DNA of 24,481 nucleotides, taken from Tubiluchus corallicola. Its lineage: Eukaryota > Priapulida > Priapulimorpha > Priapulimorphida > Tubiluchidae. The position numbers and the translations under genes were made by a program. Below the pieces are notes generated by a model. It was not told the origin of the DNA. It did not search any database and saw only the letters and a list, made by a program, of their open reading frames with translations. Of this stretch, positions 9,827 through 19,016 are shown piece after piece. Numbering within the stretch: position 1 is the first letter of the stretch; every line of letters starts with the position of its first letter. The stretch spans positions 1 through 24,481 of the forward strand of contig JAQGDQ010001814.1 in assembly GCA_030141605.1 (NCBI GenBank), written 5' to 3'.

Positions 9827-11113
9827 TCATTTTTTAAGCAGCGTCACAACTTTTATGCGAATTTTTCCATCATTAATAAACCCGGAAGCAGGGTCCATGA
9901 CGGTTCTAAACTGTGCAATATTTATTGCTAGCCAGGACCATTCCTCTGTATCTTCATTTAGGACAGTTTTGAGTGACCTTTGTGGATTATTGTTAATCAC
10001 TTCAATGTAACTGTTCTTACGTATGCTGGTGAAAGTAGAACAGCCATCAACTCTTAAATGCAAGCAACAGCCTTCACCACGGTTATCTCCAGCATTGGAG
10101 CAGCTCGTTTTCTTACATCTGTAAAGACCAATGTAAATCTTATCAGCATCACCAATGGTTGCAATCTTTTCTGATACAGGAAGTGCACATGATCTTATTC
10201 TTAATCTATCAATTTTCTCAACAGGTTCAGCACACATGACTGACACAACTTCTGCGCCGTAGTTTCTCTGCGTTTTTGGAAATATTGATTCTGATGCCTC
10301 TTTTTGATGATAATTGATTAAAACATTTGCTTGCTCCTCGGCATTTAATATTCCAGTTGCTACCGGTCCTTTGATGAATAACTCTGGATCCATTGTGGGA
10401 AATCTGATTTGAAACAAGATGTCACATAAGACTGTTCTCTTGTTGAACACATTTTGCTCTAGGTTCTTTCGCTTGCATTCAGCATCAGCCCATCTTAAAA
10501 CTGCATCAAATAGTTTCCCCTCTTCACTAATTGTCAGTTCATCAAGTTTGACAATCCTCAATAAGTTGTCGTAACTCAAGGAAGTAAAACTGTCGGACTT
10601 TATAACTGCTTCCGTCTCGACACTAATGACCTCCAAACAGTTCATCTCTACATCTCGCTTTTCATAGAAACAAGCAGCTGTCAGAATGGTACAGACGTTG
10701 TCAGTTGTGATTTCAGATTTAAGGAAATCAGCAGCCATTTTTTCAAGTTCACGAATGTTGTATTTTCTAGCTGTGTAAAGTACCGAGAGAACATTATCAC
10801 CAGTTAATTCAGCTTTGTCAGTATAAATAAACCTCAAAAGCAGCAGGAACAGTTCAGGTTCAACGTCGGTTATTGGTATGACATCACCAAGTTTATGACA
10901 CAGCGGCCCAAACAGCATCCTCTTAAAAACGTCACTTCTGAGTGCAAGTACGTACCGACTAGCGTTGATGATGGTTTCACCAACTGAAAAAGTTACATCA
11001 CATAATTCCTGGAAATCTTCGTTACCAAAAACATAATCGTATCTCTCGTTCCAGTTGTCCATCGCATCAACTCTTTCAGCTGGAGTTTGCGGCTCGTCTA
11101 ATGAAGATGCCAT
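9827..11113 (-). CDS. BTB-BACK protein with divergent C-terminal domain, paralogue 2
   Basis: Intact intronless frame of 428 codons starting MASSLDEPQ. The BTB (about 25-125) and BACK (about 130-250) regions are almost identical to paralogue 1. The C-terminal 140 residues again end in a MATH-like FRTVMDPASGFI..DGKIRIKV strand pair. Relative to paralogue 1 there is one extra residue after TQRNY and a cluster of replacements just after IATIGDADK, where IYIGLYRCKKTSC stands in place of LVIYLFSCADTNC. A conserved AATAAA on the minus strand lies at 9757-9762. The 5' flank is not homologous to that of paralogue 1, so the two genes probably have different promoters. The likely role, by family, is a Cullin-3 substrate adaptor. 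The substrate is unknown. Confidence 0.9.
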   Translation of the reverse strand: MASSLDEPQTPAERVDAMDNWNERYDYVFGNEDFQELCDVTFSVGETIINASRYVLALRSDVFKRMLFGPLCHKLGDVIPITDVEPELFLLLLRFIYTDKAELTGDNVLSVLYTARKYNIRELEKMAADFLKSEITTDNVCTILTAACFYEKRDVEMNCLEVISVETEAVIKSDSFTSLSYDNLLRIVKLDELTISEEGKLFDAVLRWADAECKRKNLEQNVFNKRTVLCDILFQIRFPTMDPELFIKGPVATGILNAEEQANVLINYHQKEASESIFPKTQRNYGAEVVSVMCAEPVEKIDRLRIRSCALPVSEKIATIGDADKIYIGLYRCKKTSCSNAGDNRGEGCCLHLRVDGCSTFTSIRKNSYIEVINNNPQRSLKTVLNEDTEEWSWLAINIAQFRTVMDPASGFINDGKIRIKVVTLLKK

Positions 11114-11811
11114 CCTCTGTCCAACGAAATTTGTGGAATTACTTTACTGAGAACTGAATTATCTGAGCTGTGCATTCAACACGACTGTGACTCAGCAACT
11201 CGTGAACAAAGTTAGCGTGCCACAGCAGTTCACTGCATTTTCTTGCAGCGGTAAAGGTAGCAACGTTTGGAGGAAAAAATAGCTTCAAGTGTGTTTAGCA
11301 GTTGCAAGAAAAAGCGTCTAATGCAACAGCAATGCCCGCACACATAATCTGATTTTCAAGTTGCTTAATTTTGAAGTTGAATCGCCACAAAACGCAACGC
11401 AACTGCTCCTGAAAGACAGATGCACCCCCACGTCGCAATAGACTCTTCCACTTGTTTTTGCACAACGTATCGATCGAGTTCTATCGGCGGCTTCGTTCTC
11501 TACGTTTTCCCAACGTATGTTGACAGCTCGAAGGTGAACAACGTATAGTACAGGGTGTCTATAAAGTCTTTACAATTTTAAAAATTTATTACAAAGGCAG
11601 TTGACAAGATACCTTAACAGATTTGTTTTGTTTTATTCAGTGTTTATTTAACTTTGAGATCACATTGAAATTTCGCGTTTTATGTAGGTCTGCTGTTGAT
11701 AGAAGGATCTTTTTAACTGAAACCCTAAAATGCGTACGCCTTAAGAGAAGGCACAGTATGTATCATGATTTATTAACGCAGACTCAGCAAAACTGCAGAC
11801 TATAGAATTGC
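11114..11811. other. Copy-2-specific insertion / 5' flank of BTB gene 2
   Basis: About 700 bp absent from copy 1. It has higher GC than the surroundings at about 11140-11540. At 11549 begins TACAGGGTGTCTATAAAGTC, a string resembling the ends of many animal DNA transposons, followed by AT-rich sequence and a short frame (11623-11805) without recognisable motifs. It could be a transposon fragment inserted into copy 2, or ancestral sequence lost from copy 1. Confidence 0.4.
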
Positions 11812-12470
11812 TAATGCAATTTTATACATCCACATCAACGCTGCCTCGCCTTGTACAAACATTAAAGGTAAACATACAGTCATAATTTTATACAGTCACA
11901 TCAACGCTGCCTCGCCTTATACAAACAACTAACTGTACACTCTTTATTAACTTGGTTTATAAACTTATGACACCGACTAAAAAAAATCTTCACTTTGTCC
12001 AATATCATGTGTAACTTAAGCATCTTGTTCCAATTTTATTTGAAATTAGAATAAGTTCAAGTATCTTTCAATGCTAATCAGAACTCTTTTAAAATGTAAA
12101 GGAAGAAATGAAAAACAACAAATTAAAGAGATATATTATTATTAAAATCATTTTATTTTATTCGTGAAACGGGGTTAAACTGGCTGAGGATTCTACACCT
12201 CAAAACAATGTAAACTATGAAAGTTGAAAGGAAAATACTATTTTCTCAAGAATGGCTCAGTGAAAGAATTATTAGCACAGAGTTGCAATTGCATTCGCAC
12301 CACAAGTTCTTCGCGGTTAAACCTCTTGCACAAAAAGCGGTGCTGTACCCCTTAGTACAAATGTGTTCAGGTGTGACGTGGTGCACACGTTATCTCAGGT
12401 GTGAGTTCAGCTGTAAACTTGAATCTTGAATTACAAACTTAAAATTTGTCAAGTTTTCATATGTCATTAT

Positions 12471-12978
<508 letters not shown>

Positions 12979-12981
<3 letters not shown>

Positions 12982-13090
12982 CAATAATAATAATAATCTT
13001 TAATTTAAGTCGGTTTTTTAGATAAAAAATCAACATAAGACAACTACATAATAGAGATCATTATTATCCCCATATAGTAACTATATACTA
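12979..13090 (-). mobile_element. SINE 3'-end fragment
   Basis: AACAATAATAATAATAATCTTTAATTTAAGTCGG and the following segment with ACAACTACATAATAGAGA and CATTATTATCCC match, in order, the 3' half of the SINE at 18598-18898, with an internal deletion. Orientation is minus. The tRNA-like head is missing. Confidence 0.65.
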
Positions 13091-13275
13091 TACGAATTAT
13101 ACAGTGACCAGAGGGTAGTTATTGTTTTCTTGTCACATAACGTTATGATACATTCATTGGACTATATATGGTATAATGTTAGTATGCTTACGACATTTGT
13201 TAATGTACTGTCAATTTTAGGACACCCTGTATCTCTTGACACAAGGTATATTTCTCCAGAAGCAAGGGCAAAGGA

Positions 13276-13819
13276 TTTCTGGAATGCCAATATGGAATTT
13301 GATGCTTATATTTTGAATATTAGTAAATCAATTATATATATATATGAATAAATCAATTTTGAATATTCGTAAATGATTTATTATACGTGAGTTTTTGATA
13401 CGCAAAAGTGATTTATTAATATTAAAAATTCTTTGGCGAATATTGAGAATTCACTGATGAATATTAAATATTCATTTTCGAATATTGAGAATTCACTTAT
13501 GAATATTAAGAATTCATTTACGAATATTGAGAATTCTCTTATGAATATTAAGAATTCATTTACGAATATTGAGAATGCACTTATGAATATTAAGAATTCA
13601 TTTACGAATATTGAGAATTCTTTTATGAATATTAAGAATTCATTTACGAATATTGAGAATTCTCTTATGAATATTAAGAATTCATTTACGAATATTGAGA
13701 ATTCACTTATGAATATTAGAAATTGGTTTGTGAATATTAAAAGTTGTTTTATAAATATTCATAATTGATTTATTAATATTCAAAAATCAGCATCAAATTC
13801 CAGATTGGTGTTCCATAAA
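13276..13819. mobile_element. Inverted-repeat element (MITE-like) with internal 21-bp tandem array
   Basis: Left arm 13276-13333 and right arm 13763-13819 are reverse complements over more than 50 bp with few mismatches: GGAATTTGATGCTTATATTTTGAATATTAGTAA on the left against the inverse of the CAAAAATCAGCATCAAATTCC region on the right. Between them, about 13439-13750 holds alternating 21-bp units, one with AATATTGAGAATTC and one with AATATTAAGAATTC. The translated frame is a perfect-looking heptad (NIENSLM/NIKNSFT), but it is confined to the array. There is no transposase. The right end lies 69 bp before the splice acceptor of the next exon. Confidence 0.75.
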
Positions 13820-13888
13820 GACTGACTTATTATTACTGTTTTATAAAAGTTGATATTAAATGATAATGTATCTTTTGCATATTTATAG

Positions 13889-13993
13889 GAGAATTCAATG
13901 TCTGAAACTTACCAGGAATGTTTGAATTTTCAAATGTCTCGCATACTGGAAGTGAACCAACACTTGTCAGCTCTCATGCAGAGTACTAATAAG
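13889..13993 (+). CDS. SAPCD2: SAPCD1/2-family (suppressor APC domain) gene, antepenultimate exon
   Basis: First of three coding exons recognised in this window. The exon follows TTTATAG and ends AATAAG|GTAAGC. At 105 bp (35 codons, phase 0 at both ends) it encodes ENSMSETYQECLNFQMSRIL..., a helical segment that corresponds in position to the coiled coil preceding the conserved C-terminus of SAPCD proteins. Spliced to the next two exons it gives the last 122 residues of the protein. Vertebrate SAPCD2 localises at the apical cortex and junctions and restrains the LGN-NuMA spindle-orientation machinery. The N-terminal EF-hand-like domain and middle region are not found here and must lie upstream. 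The internal ATG at 13898 is probably not a start. SAPCD1 and SAPCD2 cannot be separated by this fragment alone. Confidence 0.7.
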
Positions 13994-14304
13994 GTAAGCC
14001 AGTTGTGGAAGTTGGAATTTTACATTATAATTACGTGCTGCCATCTATGGTCTAATCCTGTTACATTCTACCAGCTGACTACTTCAGTATAATTGTATGG
14101 TCCAGTGAATGCATACACACTGGTCCTCTCATGTGATTTAATCGGCTTCATTTGGTAATCAAAAGGCAAACCAGAAATCAACTGACTGACCAACCAATTT
14201 GCCAAGTAACCGAGTAACAATGTAACCAGAAAGAAAACATTGTAGGTGTTGCGAGATTAATGGTCATTTTGAGAAAAAAGCAAACAAGAGTGCATAAAAT
14301 AATC

Positions 14305-14320
14305 TCTCTCTGTCTCTCTC

Positions 14321-14369
<49 letters not shown>

Positions 14370-14394
14370 ACTCTCTTTCTCTCTCTCTCTCGCG

Positions 14395-14445
<51 letters not shown>

Positions 14446-14450
14446 TCTCT

Positions 14451-14487
<37 letters not shown>

Positions 14488-14570
14488 ACTCTCTTTCTCT
14501 CTCTCTCTTTCGCACCCTCTCTTTCTCTCTCTCTCTCGCTCCCTCTCTTTCTCTCTCTCTCTCTCTCGCC

Positions 14571-14636
<66 letters not shown>

Positions 14637-14650
14637 TTCTCTCTCTCTCA
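14305..14650. repeat. (TC)n tract with repeated interruptions
   Basis: About 345 bp of CT dinucleotides interrupted by recurring CTTTCT, CACTCTCTTTCT and CGCGCCCTCT/CGCACCCTCT words. Recurrence of the same interruption groups indicates duplication of 30-130-bp blocks. It lies in the SAPCD-type intron. Confidence 0.95.
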
Positions 14651-14896
14651 TAACAAAGTGAGTGAACAACAACTTCAAAATGACTTTACGCCTGTTAATA
14701 AAATTATATGGAGGCATGAAAATAAAAATGTTTGTTTATCGGTAGTAGTTTTTGTCGATAATAAAATTGTTATTTGCTACGAGACTAGATTTTGTAGTAA
14801 TGTTTTTACCAAGTCTTCCTTGTATAATTGTAAGTCGTCGACCTGATGGTTTATTGCTTGTAGAGTATAATAAAATGAGCTTTTTATAACTGCTTG

Positions 14897-15800
14897 TAGT
14901 ATGTTAGCTAAATGAATTGCTGATTGCTTATTCGGGGTAAACATTAGCAATATGCAACACTCTTTGAAATGAGCTAATGCGCATATGCTAATAAAACAAA
15001 GATTATAGTAGGAATCATGGATGTTATGATAAAAAGAATTGTGTTTTAATTCGACAGTAAAACAGACGTTTCGCAACCGATTGCTAGCTGCTTATTCAGT
15101 GTAAACATTAGCAATATGCAACACTCTTTGAAATAACCTAATCATCGTATGCTAATAAAACAAAGATTGTAGTAGGAATCATGGATGTTATGATAAAAAG
15201 AAATGTGTTTTAATTCGTCAATAAAACAGACGTTTCGCAACCGATTGCTAGCTGCTTATTCAGTGTAAACATTAGCAATATGCAACACTCTTTGAAATAA
15301 CCTAATCATCGTATGCTAATAAAACAAAAATTGTAGTAGGAATCATGGATGTTATGATAAAAAGAATTGTGCTTTAATTCGACAATAAAACAGACGTTTC
15401 GCAACCGATTGCTAGCTGCTTATTCAGTGTAAACATTAGCAATATGCAACACTCTTTGAAATAACCTAGGCATCGTATGCTAATAAAACAAAGATTGTAG
15501 TAGGAATCATGGATGTTATGATAAAAAGAATTGTGTTTTAATTCGTCAATAAAACAGGCGTTTCACAACCGATTGCTAGCTGCTTATTCAGTGTAAACAT
15601 TAGCAATATGCAACACTCTTTGAAATAACCTAATCATCGTATGCTAATAAAACAAAGATTGTAGAATCATGGATGTTATGATAAAAAGAATTGTGTTTTA
15701 ATTCGACAATAAAACAGACGTTTCGCGGCCAATTGCAAGTTGCTTCCTGAGTGTAGACATTAGCAATATGCAACACTCTTCGAAATGCAAAATCATTGAA
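14897..15800. repeat. 164-bp tandem array, about 5.5 units
   Basis: CAAAGATT/CAAAAATT recurs at 14997, 15161, 15325, 15489 and 15653, exactly 164 bp each time. Units carry CAGACGTTTCGCAACC, GATTGCTAGCTGC and AACATTAGCAATATGCAACACTC. The first (from 14897) and last (to 15800) are partial and more diverged. The length is stable with no indels in the middle units. On the minus strand each unit reads ACTGAATAAGCAGC...GTTGCGAAACGTCTG, a string reminiscent of the hammerhead/Penelope-type termini discussed in the findings. Confidence 0.92.
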
Positions 15801-16036
15801 TAATTTCAACAAAATACAGAGAGGTGGCTTCCCGATGACTGATGCTACTATTACAGAAAGTTTAATAACAATTATAAGCGTATTGAATAACATTTGAAGT
15901 AAACAAATAAACTTTGCACAGAATAAAACTGTTTTTTAAAATACATGAAAATTATGAATGAATGTTTACTAAGAAATTTTAATTGGGTTTTCATTGTGAT
16001 CTTTTTTCTTTTTTTGCAAAACGGTTAATTACCAAC

Positions 16037-16435
16037 ATAAGCCTTTTCACATTTCCACGACTGATGATGATCGTTAAAAGGTCAAAGGTTAAGTGTACCA
16101 GACAATGCATTTGTGTACACTTGACAACGCCATGCAGCCCATGTTGTTGTAATACTAACAGTTTTAACAGTTAGCTGGAACTTTACCTAGTTCATTTTTT
16201 CTTGTTCCCAAGCAGATCCTGCTAGTAAGTTACTCTAATGGATAATTAAAATGTCCACGTAAAACAACTGAAGTTTGTGAACTGAAGCAGCAGACGGCTT
16301 TGCTTTATCCACGCAATGGTTGTAGTTAAATGTCACGTAATGGTTGTTGTTAAAAAGATGCGTTGCTTTTGGTACACCTAACCTCCGAGCTACAGGAACC
16401 GCGCATGCGCACAACGAAAATGCGAAAAGGCTCAT
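16037..16435. mobile_element. Non-autonomous element with inverted ends, copy B
   Basis: Begins ATAAGCCTTTTCACAT and ends with the near-perfect reverse complement of ATGAGCCTTTTCGCAT (14 of 16 positions match). Its left half aligns to the dispersed repeat at 7198-7420. About 400 bp, no coding capacity, no obvious target-site duplication. It ends 33 bp before the next SAPCD-type exon. Confidence 0.65.
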
Positions 16436-16468
16436 TAGTGTGATGACGTCATGACGTTTTTTTTACAG

Positions 16469-16603
16469 GATTTTCCTCAACACATGAACTTGGCGTTGCG
16501 TCAACTTCAACCAAAAATCATCACCAGCCAAGAGAACAATTATTCTCCAAAAACAGAGAGGGTTGTTACTAGACTGAAGGAGCAAAACACGTTACTGACC
16601 AGG
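16469..16603 (+). CDS. SAPCD2: SAPCD1/2-family gene, penultimate exon
   Basis: Acceptor TTTTTTTTACAG|GATTTT and donor ACCAGG|GTACGA define 135 bp, 45 codons, phase 0. It encodes DFPQHMNLALRQLQP, a linker, then TERVVTRLKEQNTLLTR. The block LKEQN.LLT is the start of the highly conserved C-terminal coiled coil of SAPCD2, which continues directly across the splice junction into the next exon. That continuity supports both the splice sites and the gene assignment. Confidence 0.82.
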
Positions 16604-16998
16604 GTACGATCTAGTTTAACCTAACATTTTGAATTTATTCTACACTCCTATCATTGGTGGAAAAGTGTGCGTTTAATATAGGAGTGCCCAAGAGTAAGAT
16701 TAGTGTGATTTTACTAATCATGGGTGGCACTAATCACTGTCTTGTTAGTAAATCCGAGCATTTTTCTCAAAAGCGTTGACTTTTCCTTTAAACTTTTGCT
16801 TACTAAAAATACTGAAAAACATTTTTACATACGCATACGTGTACACCTAAATACCTAGGGCTCTAATACGTAAATTACTGACTGGTTCTGTGCAGTAAAA
16901 TGTAGCTTTAAAAAATAATTAGGTATTTACAAGATGGCCGAACAAAAAATTGTTAGCTATTTACAAGATGGCCGACCAAAAATTGTTTATTTTTGCAG
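16604..16998 (+). other. Last intron of SAPCD-type gene (395 bp)
   Basis: GTACGA at the start and TTTTTGCAG at the end. Immediately before the acceptor is a direct repeat: about 34 bp containing TATTTACAAGATGGCCGA occur at about 16921-16954 and again at 16955-16988, so the branch-point region has been duplicated. Confidence 0.75.
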
Positions 16999-17127
16999 GA
17001 AATGACAGAGAAGAACGAGAAGATCGTAAAGCTAGAACGAGAAAAATCAGAATTGCTGCGACAGTTGTTCGAATCTCGCGATAGAGGGCGACACATGCCT
17101 GCTTCAAATGACTCAACATTCATGTGA
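16999..17127 (+). CDS. SAPCD2: SAPCD1/2-family gene, terminal exon with stop
   Basis: After TTTTTGCAG the exon encodes 42 residues and a TGA stop: EMTEKNEKI, KLEREKSELLRQLFESR, a short linker, and the last residues NDSTFM. In vertebrate SAPCD2 the same segment reads, from memory, as (E)VTEK..RI..LE.EKS.L..QLFEAR with a terminal DSTF-hydrophobic. The match in order, spacing and final residues is the best gene identification in the window. The heptad pattern indicates a coiled coil. A CTCF-like GATAGAGGGCGAC lies within the coding part and a similar GATAGAGGGCAGC directly after the stop, probably by chance. No AATAAA occurs close after the stop, so the 3' end is not defined. Confidence 0.88.
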   Translation, partial: EMTEKNEKIVKLEREKSELLRQLFESRDRGRHMPASNDSTFM

Positions 17128-17520
17128 TAGAGGGCAGCACTTGCCATGCTCCAATTATGTCTCATCCGTCTGTAATGTGCATAGACGTTACAAATGTTTG
17201 TAAAGATGACGTTAAAATTTAATTAATCAAAAGTAGAAATTAATTTTACTAGTGACATCTGTTGGCTGATTTTATGAAGAAATCAAAACATACTATAATA
17301 ATCAAATTTTATTTTATACAGATATTTCAATTTTTGTACATTAATGACAATTGTCACTTTTATGATAATGTAATTTTTGCTTAGGTAAACAAACAGTTAT
17401 GTAAATACATACATAATAATCATAATGTTGTTTATCCTACTGATAATAACTGTTCTCTACATTTTTATTCAGTGTTAGTAATATTATTGTCGTTAAAAAT
17501 CTCTGGAAAGAAAATAGGAG
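17128..17520. other. Probable 3' UTR / downstream AT-rich flank
   Basis: AT-rich. No canonical AATAAA on the plus strand close to the stop. Nothing else supported. Confidence 0.35.
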
Positions 17521-17850
17521 AAAGTTAAAGGAAAAGGAAACAGAATTTTAACGTACATCTCAAAGAACCTTCCACACAAAGTTAAATTACTGCTCATTAC
17601 ACTTACCTGTTTGAAAGAGTTAAAGAAAATTCTTGCGTAATTTAAAATATCTGTGCTGTATGAAAAACAACACTGCATTGCCATCCCAGCATGCACCACT
17701 GACTCACCTTCCTAGCATTCACCACTGGCTTACCTTCCCAGCATGCACCACTGGCTCACCTTCCCAGCGTGCACCACTGACTCACCTTCCCAGCATGCAC
17801 CACTGACTCACCTTCCCGGCATGCACCGCTGGCTCACCAAAAAAAAAACA
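17521..17850. repeat. Dispersed repeat with expanded 26-bp minisatellite
   Basis: The first 160 bp align with 19483-19650 (shared CAAAGTTA, CATTACACTTAC, TTTGAAAGAGTTA and following AT-rich blocks). From about 17687 to 17838 a 26-bp unit, CATGCACCACTGACTCACC plus TTCCCAG, is repeated nearly six times with small variants. The homologous copy at 19.65 kb has a single unit followed by the same CTCACCAAAA junction, so the array arose after the two copies separated. Confidence 0.8.
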
Positions 17851-17870
17851 CTGTCGATATAATGAGTACA

Positions 17871-18156
17871 ATGGAATGGCGTCAGCAGTTTTCTAAGCAA
17901 GAATTGCCCGAAATGGAACCTACAATCAACCCGTCACAGCTCTTCTCATCTTTCTCCAAGAGTCCTATCATCTAGAACGTTTCTTCTACGGGCTGTTCGG
18001 TCAAAACGTCGGGACTTGTGTCCGGGAAAGCGTCCATTGCGGGTACCGTGGCTATCCCGCGAATTCTAAATATGGCTACTGCACCCACCGATGAACGGGC
18101 TATCTAACCATTACTGGCACCAGCCTTGTCCCACTCCCAATCCTTAGAAATAAAAA
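17871..18156 (+). pseudogene. Decayed coding fragment of unknown origin
   Basis: From an ATG at 17871 a frame reads MEWRQQFSKQELPEMEPTIN and on to a TAG at 17973. The same frame then continues through a Ser/Thr/Gly/Ala-rich part to a TAA at 18105 and beyond to SLEIK. GC content is clearly higher than in the flanks and the amino-acid mix is protein-like, so I read it as a frame with two in-frame stops, perhaps a transposon structural protein. No family is recognised. Alternatively the first 34 codons could be an exon. Confidence 0.3.
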
Positions 18157-18241
18157 GGTAGAAGTTTTGCAAAAAAACGGGAATTTTTGGAGGTTTCTCC
18201 CCTTGATCGCCATATATGGTGCTTTCCTGAGAATCTTTCAT

Positions 18242-18245
18242 ATAT

Positions 18246-18283
<38 letters not shown>

Positions 18284-18297
18284 GTGTGTGTGTGTAT
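18242..18297. repeat. (AC)n(AT)n(GT)n perfect hairpin microsatellite
   Basis: ATATACACAC... runs into (AT)n and then ...GTGTGTGTATA, so that the AC arm is the reverse complement of the GT arm. A stem of more than 20 bp can form. Confidence 0.93.
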
Positions 18298-18597
18298 AAA
18301 ACGCAGTTTACCACCGAAATTCATATATAGGTTATTTCAAATTACCACTAGATCAACTAAGTTACGTGATATCAAAAAGAATTTTCCTTGTATTCTATGT
18401 CAAGATTATGTACGATACTATCTGACATTTTATATGAAGCTGGCCGACGCGCAAGTGTCTGTGGTGTGTTAGAAAACTACTAACTGCTTATAAATGCTTG
18501 TGGTGATTTTACGAAATTTATAACATTAAAAACAAGCCGTAAAGATACATCCACGGTATAGTTTTAATATAATCAGCATAAATTATTGTTTATCATA
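18298..18597. other. AT-rich spacer
   Basis: No gene supported. Around 18460-18495 the words GTGGTGTGTTAG and AACTGCTTATAAATGCTTGTGG recall the GTGGTGTGTTAACTGC string of the inverted 42-bp minisatellite unit and sequences near 20.28 and 20.69 kb. Confidence 0.35.
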
Positions 18598-18607
18598 GTA
18601 TAATAAC

Positions 18608-18640
<33 letters not shown>

Positions 18641-18898
18641 CTTTATTTAAAATCGGCTTTTGGGTCAACAATTAACATTAGCTCAAACAGCTATTATCGC
18701 CGACTGTAAATAACAACCTACAACTACATAACAGAGACTATTATTACCCAACTTTTACCCTAAATACCACGCGTCAGGCAGGGCAACAGCAGGTACCATT
18801 TTTAAAGTCTTTGGTATGACCCGGCCGCTAGTTCGAACTCACGACCCTCTAGACGGAAAGCACACGCCTTACCACTAGATTAAACCGTAGACGTAAAA
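18598..18898 (-). mobile_element. tRNA-derived SINE
   Basis: On the minus strand a tRNA-like head carries an A-box-like TCTAGTGGTAAGGCG (about 18862-18880) and a B-box-like GAGTTCGAAC (18831-18840) at tRNA-like spacing. A body of about 180 bp follows, then AATAAAGATTATT and an (ATT)n tail at 18598-18640. This is the full layout of an RNA polymerase III-type SINE of about 300 bp. A 3' fragment of the same family lies at 12979-13090. Target-site duplications could not be identified by eye. Confidence 0.8.
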
Positions 18899-19016
18899 CA
18901 TCACGATTGTCTCCGAAAATTGATTTAAGCCTGTTAAATTTTGACTTTTTACGTAACAAATCAGAAAAACTAGTCTGCACTCTGTAACCTCTGTCTTTTT
19001 AACACAGGAAACATCG

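Larger units (their letters stand above)
9243..12465. repeat. Segmental duplication, copy 2
   Basis: Collinear with 1-2885. It differs in having five instead of eleven minisatellite units, about 700 bp of unmatched sequence at 11120-11810 upstream of the BTB gene, and an internal 66-bp tandem duplication (CTGCCTCGCC at 11841 and 11907). The left edge is placed at AAAACATGGGAGG, which is also the first sequence of the window in copy 1, so the true edge may lie further left. Confidence 0.9.
13994..16468 (+). other. Intron of SAPCD-type gene (2,475 bp)
   Basis: Bounded by GTAAGC and TTTTTTTTACAG. It contains a (TC)n tract, a 164-bp tandem array and an inverted-repeat element, all listed separately. 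The remaining sequence (about 14660-14890 and 15800-16036) is AT-rich with nothing else supported. Confidence 0.75.

Noticed and set aside
11623-11805. Exon of the SAPCD-type gene containing KRRHSM (compare RRHT in vertebrate SAPCD2)
   Set aside because: Only four residues are alike, there is no good acceptor, and the donor would have to fall inside CACAGTATGTATC.
12217-12429. 70-codon frame MKVERKILFSQEW... conserved with copy 1
   Set aside because: Conservation is that of the whole duplication. Copy 1 has an in-frame stop, and changes between copies include replacements without third-position bias.
15630-15893. 87-codon minus-strand frame (and 14777-15076)
   Set aside because: Both are chance frames in the 164-bp array and its flank. 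Other array units do not keep them open.
18828-18898. A functional tRNA gene on the minus strand
   Set aside because: The A- and B-box-like words are present, but a closed acceptor stem and paired arms could not be built, and the sequence continues into a SINE body with an (ATT)n tail.
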